64,000 nucleotides of DNA from Urophycis tenuis. Taxonomy: Eukaryota; Chordata; Actinopteri; Gadiformes; Phycidae. The notes beneath the pieces are model-generated. The model was not told the DNA's origin. It did not search any database and saw nothing but the letters and a program-made list of their open reading frames with translations. Position 1 is the first letter of the stretch. Each line of letters starts with the position of its first letter. This document shows positions 13,321 through 49,315 of this stretch, one piece after another. The stretch is from the NCBI GenBank assembly GCA_036785325.1, contig JAXIVH010000007.1, positions 3,335,577-3,399,576 on the forward strand, read 5' to 3'. Both the position numbers and the translations under genes were made by a program.

Positions 13321-13581
13321 AAAGCTTCGCCAACAGGGGGTGCTGCAGCACCTGCCGCACCCCCACTTCCCGCGCCACTGGGCCCAGCTGTGTGTTGGCT
13401 TTACGTCCATCTTCGTCATTTGTCACTGAAAACCGCAGGGGGTAGTCCTCAGAGCCCAGCTAAAAACAAAGTAAAAGGCCTCCACAAAGCACTGACACGA
13501 TTTCGGAACCGGCTACCGGTTCGGTGTCTAATAATAGCCTATAACACGTCCATAACACAACACAGATGGGCACAAACCTAC

Positions 13582-14068
13582 CGAGTAATAGCAGCCGATG
13601 CGTCTGTTTATACTCCCGTTTGAGCTCCTTCAGCACCCTGTCAATGCTCTTACTGACTTTCTTTGCCTCCTTCTCGGCCTCCTTCTCCTCCACGACAAAT
13701 TTGTCCCAATTCTTTTGCTTCTGGGTGCTCGCCTTCTGCAGCAACGGCAAGCGTCGACTACTACGGTCCTTTCCCGATCCCTTGCCCGCTCCTCCACCGC
13801 CGCCGTTCTGTATGAGCACACCATCGGTGGCAGCGTCTCCACGGCGGAGCTCCCCGGCCGGGAGCTTAGCGGTGTCCCCTTGGCGTGTTTTGCCTCCGCC
13901 ACGGAGCGACGATGTCTCGCCGCATCCCCCGGCGTCCTCTCCACGGGCTCCCCCGGCGCGCGAAGGTACAACAGTGTCTGGGGGCTGATCCGAGTCCGAG
14001 GCGGCGTTGGAAATAGACCCGCTTAGGTCCCCGAAGAGCCGGGGACGCAAACTGTAGCACAGCCCCAT
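13582..14068 (-). CDS. gnal: GNAL alternative first exon (long, XL-type G-olf N-terminus)
   Basis: This exon encodes 162 codons beginning MGLCYSLRPRLFGD, the conserved start of the long G-alpha-olf isoform, and ends THRLLLLG with donor GTAGGT in the same phase as the short first exon. It therefore splices to exon 2 at 6,170. The middle is Gly/Ser/Arg-rich and poorly conserved. The last third is charged and helical (KEAEKEAKKVSKSIDRVLKE), matching the coiled N-terminal helix of the long form. A separate upstream promoter must drive it, as in mammals. It is longer than the human counterpart, which I recall as about 124 codons. Confidence 0.93.
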
Positions 14069-15218
14069 GTTGAAACCAATATATGTCTGTCAATTGGACT
14101 TTTCATAAATTAAAATATCAAAAAACAACGTCGAATCGCCGGTCCTAACGCGCCATCGTCACATCGGAGCTCCAGCGGTGTGATCTAAATTCGAGTTTAA
14201 TACGAAAATGTGAATGAATTATGCTCCGACATTTGCTATATGTCATTTTGCATTTTCACCCGTCAGCCTACGCTTCGTAGATAGAGGATCACCTGATCCC
14301 GCTTAGTGGACACTGCGGGTCCACCTTACCGTAAGTAACCAAAAGTACAACCTTGGAGAAAAAACGCAGCATAGAATCTGCAAATGGTCAACGTTGAACT
14401 GCACAGTTGTTAGATGAAATGCATAACGCACGTCACGTTACTACAGTATGGCCATTTCGAGAATGCTGGTCATGATTTTCATTCCACACATTTCATGACT
14501 GCATTCTGCCTGTCCAATAATATGGTTTATGATTTCATGAGCCTTGACTTCCCTTGTTTGGCCAAAGACAATTTTTTAACCTGCCAATGCACATTGCTGT
14601 AATGTTATTTTCAAAATCCTTGTCAAACCATAATATTATATGCCTTGGGTGTCCCTTTTGCTTGTAGTGACTTTTACAATACATATAAGGAATATTATTT
14701 GATACGTTAAATACAAATATCGTGTATGAGTAGATAGATTTGAAGTTTTTTGCGAACACATCTATCGCCATTATATCACTATAATACATTTGCAAACATT
14801 TCACAGCCAAACTAATTAAAACGCCTTTCTTTGTTTTGGTTCCTTTGAGTATCTAATTAGTCCTTTGGGCGTGGGTTTTGTACCATACATACACAGGCCT
14901 AAATACCGTAACATAATTTGCAGTATTGTAAATCGAACGCTGGATGGCGCTAATATGGAACGGATGTGCTCAACTAAAGCCAGCAACATACAGGATGCTT
15001 GCTGCCAGGCTGCCAAAGCCAGTCTATTAATAGCAACTCTTGAAGCAAGGTCCTCATCGCTTTATTTATAAACGGCGTTACATATTTTCTACTCGAAAAG
15101 CTTATATTCGAAATTAGCGGTTGAAACCATATAAACTTTACCTAAAATAAAAATAGGTTTTAGAAATAATTATTAAAAATAATTAAGTTAATAACACCAT
15201 CGTATGGTGAATATTAAC

Positions 15219-16108
15219 TTAAAGGGATATTCCGCCATTTTTGGAAATAAGCTCATTTTCCACCTTCCCTCGAGCAAAACAATCGAGCTTTACCCTTTTC
15301 CCGTTCATCCAGCCGTTCTGTGAGTCTGGCGGTACAACTTTTAGCTGTAGCTTAGCATAGATCATTGAATCGGATTAGACCATCAGCATCTCGCCCGCTA
15401 GCATCACGCTTAGAAGTGACTACGATTTCCGGAATTTTTCCCATTTAAAACTAGTCTCTTCTGAAGTTTGAAAGTGCAATAAGACCGACGGAAAATGAAA
15501 AGTGGTGATTTTCTAGGCTGATTTTACCCGGAACTATACTCTCATTCTGGCGTAATAATCAAGGAAAGTTGCAAAGGTACCATGGGCGCAGTGATATGAC
15601 GCAGCGCCTCAATAGTCCCTGTAGGCTTCTTGCATAAAGCAATGTGCAATGTGTTCCAGCACATTGCATAAAGCAATGTGCTGGAACACATTGCTTTATG
15701 CCTACCGGGACTATACTTTGAGGCGCGTCATATCACTGCGCCCATGGTACCTTTGCAACTTTCCTTGATTATTACGCCAGAATGAGAGTATAGTTCCGGA
15801 TAAAATCAGCCTAGAAAATCGCCACGTTTCATTTTCCGTCGGTCTTATTGCACTTTCAAACTTGAGAAGAGACAAGTTTTAATTGGGAAAAATTCCGGAA
15901 ATCGTAGTCACTTCTAAGCGTGATGCTAGCGGGCGAGATGCTGATGGTCTAATCCGATTCAATGATCTATGCTAAGCTACAGCTAAAAGTTGTACCGCCA
16001 GACTCACAGAACGTCTGGATGAACGGGAAAAGGGTAAAGCTTGATTGTTTTGCTCGAGAGAAGGTGGAAAATGAGCTTATTTCCAAAAATGGCGGAATAT
16101 CCCTTTAA
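15219..16108. mobile_element. Near-perfect 890-bp palindromic MITE, TTAAAGGGA ends
   Basis: The element begins TTAAAGGGATATTCCGCC and ends with the exact complement GGCGGAATATCCCTTTAA. The two arms, about 430 nt each, read as reverse complements with only about ten single-base differences by eye plus a few indels near the centre. The centre (about 15,640-15,700) repeats AAAGCAATGTG and ACATTGCTTTATGC in both orientations. The TTAAAGGRR terminus with TTAA duplication is the signature of T2-type elements (Kolobok superfamily), which I use as the tentative class. No coding capacity was seen. It lies between GNAL and MAK. Confidence 0.75.
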
Positions 16109-16733
16109 TGTCCGTAAAAAAGTGCAATTATTCTATTTTATTTTTATATAAAAACAAATGATGCATAACGTTGTGTAAGGTTTATGCATATAAAATAATT
16201 GTAATGTACTGTTATTTTTTTTAAGTTACACTTTTATCATGCTATCATTCTCCTTCAGTTATTCACGCATTTCCATGGTAACATATTTTTGAGCCTGTGC
16301 CCTGTAACCAGTGGCTGGCAGTTTGTCACGTTCCTGCCTACTAAGGACCGAGACTTACAGGAATTCCCATCCCAGGGTGAGTGACCTCCCTGAGATCTGT
16401 TTCTCTAGAATGGGATGTCTGCTATTATTATCAGGTCCCTGTGGACAAAACAAGCCAGACGATATTGCGAAATGGGAGACAGTGAAGAGCTGTGTATGTG
16501 TGGGCCCTTTGCCATCAACTCCAATTTGTCATGACTCAAGAAAGTGGTGAACCATTGTGGACAGCTTAAACAAAGAAACTATTTTGTGTTTATCGTTTCC
16601 TCTTTGTGGCCGACGACGTGCAGTTCCAAGGAAAGGAGTGGACCATCACACGCGTGCTGTCATCTTCCCAAGTGAGCCCATGGCACGCTCTGCTCTTAAC
16701 CAGCTGTCCCCCTCCCAAACCCCTGCTCTAGAC

Positions 16734-17036
16734 CAGTGGTTCTAAACTGGTCTGGCTTCAGGACCCACCATCACCCCTTAATGATAAAACGCCACCCAAA
16801 TCAAGGAACACTTTCAACTTTTCAATTGTATTTAACATAACATAACACTTCAGTAACTGTACTATTAAACTATTCAGTCACTTATTCAGGCAATAAAAAA
16901 TAGACGGCACTCCACTGCATAAAAAATCCTCTTCAAAATAATAGCACAGAATTTTTTTCTTAACACTTTTTTTACTCGGACAAAGGCCCGCGGCCCACTG
17001 AAAATGGGTCCGCGACCCACCAGTTGAGAACCACTG
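16734..17036 (+). mobile_element. hAT-type MITE, copy 1
   Basis: The left end CAGTGGTTCTAAACTGGTC pairs with the right end CAGTTGAGAACCACTG, the classic hAT (Charlie-like) terminus. The flanks are CTCTAGAC (16,726-16,733) and CTTTAGAC (17,037-17,044), an 8-bp target duplication with one mismatch that fits the nTnTAGAn preference. It has no transposase frame. It is a sister of the copy at 25,260-25,555 in the same orientation. Confidence 0.88.
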
Positions 17037-17420
17037 CTTTAGACCAAACTACCTTCAACACAGTGGGGCCCGTAAACAGGGATTGGCATCAGTGCTCAGA
17101 GTGCTCCGTTTGGCTGTCAGACTAGTATACATATGAGAGACTTTTTGGCCACAGGTTGCTATGGAACTTGTTATGCAGGTTTCTATGGGCTGATAAGATA
17201 GCACGACTGTAAGTATTTAGATATGTTTCCAGGCTCCCGGGGCCAGTCCAGGCACATGTCATACTCATAAAAACCACCATTGGCCGGAGAGACAAGCGAG
17301 GGACGATGGGCCTTTCGGTTCTTCTGTTTCCACAGAAGCAGGTGGGCACACTAACCTCAGTGTGCTCAGCTTACTTTACAGGGGCGTGGCTAAGAGGAGG
17401 AGGAGGAGGAGGGGGTTGTG

Positions 17421-17452
<32 letters not shown>

Positions 17453-17570
17453 TGTGTGTGCGTGCGTGTGTGTGTGGTTGCCGCTTCTGCCCTCATGATG
17501 AACACCCACTCGGATGAAGCGATTCCCCCAAAGATCAGCGGCGCTGGACGTGCGGTGGCGGCGCGTGGCG

Positions 17571-26007
<8,437 letters not shown>

Positions 26008-26629
26008 AGACTAGTGGGCAGCGCTGCACCCAGAGCTCGAGGGGAGAGGTCCTCTACAGAAGAACAACAATCTATGTGGTTTCACTTTTTTTCCCCAATG
26101 TATTTATTTTTGTCTGGGAATGGCAGGGACATTAATGGCAAACATTTTTTGCAGCATAATACAATTTTATATTCAAACAGATGTAAACAAACAGGTGTAA
26201 ACAGGTATAGAATACATGTCATTACATAGGCCTATCTAGGGCCTTTTACAAAATCGGTTGAATGAACCACTGTACACATTGTGTAGACCACCATGTAGCA
26301 TTTTGTCACATTGTCAAAGAAAAGTGTATCCTTATCATTCGTTCGTAGAGGCTATGTTTTCTTTTACTTTTTATCCTAACCAAAACATATTCTTCGAGAA
26401 CATAGTTTATGGTCATGCGTTCATTTTTCCAAAATGATATACATCACACTTTCTTTCAATGACAAACCACATAAAAGTGGATTTTCAGGTTCGGTGTGTC
26501 CTTGTGGTCATTCCAACTATAATCTTCCCCATCATCATTGGACTGAAAAGAGATTAGACAAAAATGCATTGCTGTCACGTATTTTTGTTTGCTGTATCTG
26601 TTCCGATGGGTAGAAGTGACAGATGGAGA

Positions 26630-27120
26630 GCACAAATCGTAGCACACTTCAACGTCAACGCCATCAGCGCAGCTGGCATGCATTTCTGGGAGTTGAGAAA
26701 CTATGGTTGAGAAACCCAAGTCCCATCACAACAGTTCCTGCTATTCCGAGGTTTGTAGTTGAAGGGAAACGGTCATCAGCAGGGTGGAAATCAATGGCGG
26801 GACGATGTGACTTTTGCAATGACAAACAATCCAAGTGTGGTGACTTACCAAGCGAAACCCATACATTTTTTCAAATAAGCTCCGATTCTGGCAAATAAAC
26901 CGAAAACGAGGCAAGAGAAGCGAAGCCACTCGTATTGCGGAACACCCGGCGTGTAAATAGAGGTCCAACAAGCATGCAGCTGTCCTCCAGGGATCTAAAC
27001 AGATGATTAGACCTTCCCTGCTTTAATAACGCCCACGATTCCCCCTGAAACCACCAAGGCCGCGTACCCAAAGCCAAACCAATCTGTTGCGTTTCTCAAA
27101 TAGTGATTTAGCCAAGACAT
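26630..27120 (-). pseudogene. TMEM14-family gene relict
   Basis: Reading leftwards from 27,120, an ATG opens MSWLNHYLRNATDWFGFG followed by YAALVVSGGIVGVIKAGK, closely matching the first membrane segment of TMEM14C (WFGFGYAALVASGG). It then hits TAA at 27,007-27,009 with no usable donor. Weaker matches to the later segments follow: LVFGLFARIGAY (about 26,915-26,875, cf. LLFGSLAGLGAY), then AGTVVMGLGFLN and NSQKCMPAALMA (about 26,740-26,655, cf. MGMRF and GKFMPAGLIA). The last two are in different frames, separated by a 14-nt tandem duplication (TTTCTCAACCATAG). Position and strand match human TMEM14C between MAK and PAK1IP1. Either the gene has decayed or the assembly is faulty here. Confidence 0.5.
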
Positions 27121-27476
27121 GAGAAAAGGTGTTGTGTCCAGGTAGTTGCATCCATAGGGATGAGTTGACGTGAACTTAAGCTTTGTAACGTCATTCATAA
27201 AAACATTTTTTTACTTCCGGGTTACCCCAAGAAAGTAAAGCATAAACAAAGGTTTAGATGGCAAAATAATTCAACATGCAAATTTGATTTTAAAGATATA
27301 TTTTAATATAAAATCAAGGCAATAGTGATGAACAAATATACTATACAATAAAGTCGGCAAAATGTATTAAAACTGATCTACACGATGTGGAACATAAGCG
27401 CTCCAGCGACTCCTGGTGGTGAACACAAGTCTGTTTTATACACAAATGAGAGAAAAACCGTTTCAACTTTGAACAT

Positions 27477-27482
27477 TTTATT
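27477..27482 (-). terminator. AATAAA overlapping the PAK1IP1 stop codon
   Basis: On the minus strand the sequence CAATAAAATG contains both the TAA stop (27,478-27,480) and a perfect poly(A) signal. If used, the 3' UTR would be only some 15-30 nt. No other AATAAA was noticed on the minus strand just downstream. Confidence 0.4.
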
Positions 27483-30471
27483 GTTTTTTCTGTTTCCTCC
27501 CGGCGCCTCTTTTCGCCTTCTTTTTGGGTTCGCTCTCGTCTTCAATAATAACCTCTTCAGTTGCGATCCGAACTCTCTTATTTCTTGTCAGCTCTTTGGC
27601 GAGCTCTGCCACTTAAAAAAAAAAAACAGAGAAAAAGAAGGCAAATCACATCAATCCGTCCCATTTTGTTAAGGATTTTAAAACAACGGCCGGCGGTCAG
27701 CGTCTCTCCAGTACCTTCGGATGTCGTCGGCACCGCTTCAGGATCTTCCTCGGCTTCCAGCAGCGTCTCGGGCTTCCACACGGCCAGACAGGTGAGGCGG
27801 GCGGTGGTGTTCACCTCTCCCAGCAGAGTGGGCGGCTTCACCTCCTTCACCACAAGACAGTCACGTGACGCTGCGTTAGAAACACGTCCTGCCATGATGC
27901 TGCCAAAGCCTGAACCACAACTATGAAAATGCCACCCAGATTCCTGAATAGAAATCGCTGCCAAACTGAATTTGAGTTCTGAAATGTCCATGTCATGCAT
28001 TAGCTGTGCTGTGTGGTGGTAGAGAGATCCATTTTATAGTCACTGTTGTATTATTCTACACTTAATATCTTATATTCACCAGCAAATAATCACCTCACTA
28101 ATTAGGAGTTTCCACATTTTGATGAAGCCGTCGTTTGATGCCGTGACCAGGACAGTGAACTCCTCTGTGCTGAAGCAGTCCACAGCTTTTACTCTGAAAA
28201 GCACAAATTCTGTTTTATATTCATTCACTAAAAGACGACGCATGCAATACAACAGGGAATTCAATGCACTGTGTCTTTGGGGGAGGGTGGGTGATGGAGC
28301 ATTTACGCGGGGATGTACCTGGTTTCATGGGCAGTGAACTCACAGAGCCACGTCTCTGATCCAATGTCACACAGCCTCACTTTCTCATCGTCTCCTGCAA
28401 TAGCCAGGATGGAGTTCTACAGGGGAACATTAACAAAATACAGTCACAAACAAAGTGTGTGTGTGTGTGTGTGTGGATTCCATCCTATCACACGAGACAT
28501 CGAGACATACTTTATTGTTATAAATGGTGTTGACTGCTTTTTTTATAGTTATAAGTAATAGTAATAAGTAACAGTGAAAACGTACAGTTATGAACTTAAT
28601 GGATGAGATCCTCTTGGGGTTCACCATGCTTCCAGTCAGAGACGCTGTCTCCAGGTCATAAATGTCCACCCTTTCATCGATCACCACCACATACTTGTCA
28701 CCTTCTGGGGACCAGCGGACAATTTGTGCATCTGACAAAAAGGAAAGAGAAAGAAAACATTCTTGACATGTTGCTTTAAAAACAAAGCTCGTGGGTATGT
28801 TTTGGTAACATGACGTGTAACAGGTTATATGCCTTATGCTGATATAAGGTGGTCAATAGTATTCGTGTCTGAAATGTTATGCTTAGCTACTCACTTGGTG
28901 ACCTCATTAGCAAAAAATGTGACAGTCTAAGAAAGAAAACACGCACGGCAATCCATGAGAGATCCTTGAGAAATCACTGCTCAAGACACGATGCAACGCC
29001 ACTTACTCATCTTGATGTTTTTGATGAAGGCCGCTCTTCCGTCAATCAGATTCCAAGTCCTAAACGAGACAAAAAGAGTGGATGAGAATCCATACGTTAG
29101 CACCCCATTGGCCTCTTTGGGACCGAAGGACCCTGGGTTTTTAACTCCAGGGGACTCACCTGAGGGTCTTGTCCGTACCCACAGACAGCGCCAGCTTTCC
29201 AGACGGGTGGACGGACAGCGATGACACCTTGCCTCTGGTTGAACAGATTTTACTTTGCGTTAAAATGTATTTTTTGAAAAGGACGAATTTAACACATTGG
29301 ATTTAACACATTGAGCATTACAACAAGCTTAGCGTTGGGGTAGTGGGGAAGAGTTGTTAAATAATGTATTTTAAGTTTGTAATTACGTTAATAGGTGACA
29401 CATTTTGCAACACTTTGCTACGTCACCGGCTGGCAGATGGATGGAGTGTTTTGACCCCTAACCCCAACGGCAGGCTCAATGTATTCAGACGACACACCGG
29501 CCCATTGGGGTGAATTTCAGTCTGCTCTATGATTCAGACTGCGTACTTGTGAGCTTTGATGGATTTCAGGCACTCCCACTTCTTGGTGCTCCACACGCAT
29601 ATGAGGCCGTCCTCTCCTCCGCTCAGCAGATGAGACGAGCCATAGAACTCGAGACATGTGATGGTTCCTGGGCGAGAGGAACACACGTTGCACATCACAG
29701 GAAGAGACTTGTGCTTAGGAAGGTTTAAAACAACTAACGGCCTCTCTATTGTCGTTTTTCTGTTTTTTATCATCTGGATACCCCTCTTCATACAATCCAA
29801 TTAGGCATATGCACATCAAAAGGTATTTCTGAACAACAGTATAGACACACATCAACACATAAAATGTGTGGTCAGGTGTCCATCATTACACACTTTCTTA
29901 CTTATTTTATTCAAAAACTCACGTGTGCCATGACAATGAAGTATTCTCAGCGTCTCATGTAAAAGTCAATATCAATATTGACCAATGACGACAGAGGGTC
30001 ACATTCAAATCAATATCTTACCATCATGATGAAGCAACGCCCCATGCTCTACTCCATTCTTCATGTCGTATAACTGTATGGTCTCATCTTTGCTGCCTGT
30101 GACCACAAATAACTCACTAGTTGCCACAGCTGAAATGGACGCAGTATGGGCATGGTGTGTGAAGTCTGCAGTAGCTGTCCATTCCTAACAAAATGTAACA
30201 ATAAAGTCTTATTAGTAGTTAGCTTAAATCGTGCATTAAAAAATATATCTAAGTCGTGCCAATTTAAAATCAGTGTAGGGCAGACTTTAACAGGACGTTC
30301 AATCCCATATGGCTATCAGCAGTAGCGTCAGATGACAAGGTATTGATCAAAATGTAAAACCAGGAAAGTTTACAATGCAATTGCACTTACAGACTGCGAT
30401 TCACCGGATACTTTGTAACCAAATATGATCTGTTCATAGCTCCCAGCGACAAGTTCCACTACATGACCCAT
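27478..30471 (-). CDS. pak1ip1: PAK1-interacting protein 1 (WD40 protein), complete
   Basis: Nucleolar WD40 protein needed for ribosome (60S) biogenesis and reported to bind and inhibit PAK1. Exons (minus): 30,471-30,391; 30,184-30,022; 29,667-29,547; 29,234-29,160; 29,059-29,007; 28,731-28,586; 28,416-28,319; 28,193-28,094; 27,841-27,715; 27,611-27,478. Phases join throughout to give 365 codons, against 392 in human. The start MGHVVELVAGSYEQ aligns with human MELVAGCYEQ. WD blocks include VVTGSKDETIQLYD, LLSGGEDGLICVW, LALSVGTDKTLRTWNL and TASNDGFIKMWKL. The last exon encodes the usual Lys-rich tail ending RKQKKQ, a likely nucleolar signal. The exon 8/9 junction could shift by one codon. Divergent neighbour of the EndoU gene. 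Confidence 0.96.
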
Positions 30472-30914
30472 GCTGCCAGAGGAGAAGAGATATCAACTTG
30501 TTTAAACGCCGTGCCCTCGACCTATCAAACCTTACGTACGTATCGAATACAATATACCAGTTTTACGTCCAAAATATTTGGAAGTCGTATTTTTAGTATT
30601 TATTTATTTAACAAATTACTCTATACAACATATAGAACCCATTTGAAAAACATTGCTCACAACGTGGAAAAACCTGCGCATGCTCAAATTCACTTCCTTC
30701 CGCCGTCGGATACGGCTGGAATTTCAACATAAAAGCTTGACCCTAATGTCAAAATAAAAGTTACCAAAATGTAGCTTTGGGAGGAGTTCCAGCCCACATA
30801 AATGTTTTTTCCACTCTCGCAAAGAAACATGTGTTTCTTTAAAGTAATTATTTAATTATTTAATTAATTCAGTTAAATATATTCGTTTTATTTTATATAA
30901 TTTGAGATGAGCAG

Positions 30915-30992
<78 letters not shown>

Positions 30993-30996
30993 CTGT

Positions 30997-31029
<33 letters not shown>

Positions 31030-31265
31030 ACTCTGTGTCTGTGTGTGTGTGTGTGTGATGTATACCAAATAATCATCCGAAAGTTCCAAGGCTTTCTCCT
31101 ATCAGCTGACAGGGACCTCTCTGTCAGAGAGGCGTTTCTCTGTGTTTTCATTGGTTGGCTGCATTTTTTTTTTAGATTGGACTGCCATCACAAGATAAGT
31201 GTTGAAATGTGTAGTTTAGGGAGATGATACAACCGAGTTAACTTTACTCTTTCTCGTCTTTAGTC
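30472..31265. promoter_or_regulatory. Divergent promoter interval, PAK1IP1 / EndoU gene
   Basis: 794 bp separate the two start codons, which face away from each other, so both core promoters probably lie here. The interval includes an AT-rich stretch and about 140 bp of (GT)n with GACTGTGTGTC interruptions (30,917-31,057), a sequence type able to form Z-DNA. No TATA box or initiator was assigned with confidence. Confidence 0.45.
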
Positions 31266-34784
<3,519 letters not shown>

Positions 34785-34816
34785 GAACTGAGATCTTGTA
34801 TTCTACGAATGGGGGA

Positions 34817-34822
34817 AATAAA
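34817..34822 (+). terminator. Poly(A) signal of the EndoU gene
   Basis: AATAAA 33 nt after the stop codon, in the right place for a short 3' UTR. A second AATAAA lies near 34,923. The gap to CC2D1B (34,785-35,581) is otherwise featureless apart from the CC2D1B promoter, which must lie there. Confidence 0.65.
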
Positions 34823-35581
34823 AACGTTTTAACCCCCGACACAATGTAGCAGTATGAAACAAATATGGCCTATAAAACTGCTTTTGCAATACACTTTGGG
34901 ATGAAGAATGCAAATCCTAAAACAATAAAAAACGCATTAAGGTCAATATTGTAGACTGAATTGTTCAACAAATATGTATGTACTTGGGCAAATAAAATCG
35001 CATTTGTAAAAATAAACGATGTTTTTTTTAACGGTTTAGTGGCTATGCGTCATGTATTCCAGGCACCACCTTTACTTCACGTTTGTCCCAAAATGCCCCC
35101 ACTTCCTGCGCAGGCGCACCGGGAAAGTGATATTCGTGGAAAACAAAACTGTCCGCATCTCCGAGGCTGGAGCACCCAGAATAAGTGGCGAATGAACAGG
35201 TAGAGTAACGAGCGGTTCAACAAGCAGGGGGAAAATTAACCTCCCCACCCATAACAAAAACCGAATACAGCCAACTGTGGTCTGCTTGTTTCCCTACGTG
35301 GAAGTGCATGTTTATGAACTTTAGCTTAGCTGTCAGAGCTAGCCGCTCTGACAAGCCAGCGAGGCTAACTTCAACGCTTGCTGTGCCCGCTAGTGTGAAC
35401 GATAGAGGAAGCCAGAGCACCGCTCGCTGTAGGGTGAGGCACCTGACGAGCCCTCACATGACGTGTGGAACCGCTGGCTTGTCTACATCGGATCGCACTC
35501 AGGTGGCCCGTGGTTGTCTGTGTTTCTAGGTTTATATTCCACAGCTCTATGTCAAGTCGGGGTTGTTGACAAGCCAAAAAT

Positions 35582-48736
<13,155 letters not shown>

Positions 48737-49276
48737 ATGTTGCTGTGAGACCGAAGACGCCCTCCAAGGTACGGCGGTGGGCTATTTCCATCTCTCCTCT
48801 TGTTATCTTCATGGAGATGCACAATCAAAGGCCTATTCACCAGAGTGCTTTAGAGTGCCTCAGAACCAACCCCTGCTGTTCCCTCTTCTTATTTCACAGT
48901 GTGTAGGACGCGGCCCTTTCTATGGTGTCCCTGTTTACACCTGTTCTCAATTTTGCCTGGATTCAACATTTGTTATGGTTAATATCTCATTCATATTGGG
49001 TTAGTCGGCAAAGGTCAGCAAGTCGTGACCTGCTGTGCGTCAGTTTTGGTTGAATAGCCGTTCCCAGTGAACCTGAGTTGACGTCTGCACCGAGTTCATT
49101 CACATGATGAGGATTCTTCTGCCGACTCTTCTAGACCCAAATCACCACCCCGGACTGGACTGGTCGTGAAGAAGAGGGAAGGAGTCCGGGCATTTCGAAA
49201 AAGGAGGAGGAACGGGACTGTCCTGATGTCTTAAGACACTTTTACACTCACTGGAACCTCATGCAGTGCAGAGAAG

Positions 49277-49315
<39 letters not shown>

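Larger units (their letters stand above)
6550..13581 (-). other. GNAL region between alternative first exons: intron of long form, promoter side of short form
   Basis: About 7 kb with no recognisable exon. It holds (CA)n at 8,071-8,127, (GT)n at 10,178-10,238, (GA)n near 10,698-10,783, scattered AT-rich sequence and a nested pair of inverted-repeat transposons at 12,521-13,320. The promoter of the short isoform should lie just right of 6,549 (the 6,550-7,000 side), but no clear TATA or other core motif was picked out. Confidence 0.7.
14069..17570. other. GNAL-MAK head-to-head spacer
   Basis: About 3.5 kb between the long GNAL start (minus) and the MAK start codon (plus). It contains the palindromic element (15,219-16,108), hAT MITE copy 1 (16,734-17,036) and a GT-rich tract near 17,417-17,475 just before MAK. 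Promoters of the long GNAL form and of MAK must lie here, and any 5' untranslated MAK exon as well; none could be pinned down. Confidence 0.6.

Noticed and set aside
13598..14026. Plus-strand open frames of about 140 codons opposite the long GNAL exon
   Set aside because: Shadows of the GC-rich GNAL coding exon; no family similarity and no splice context.
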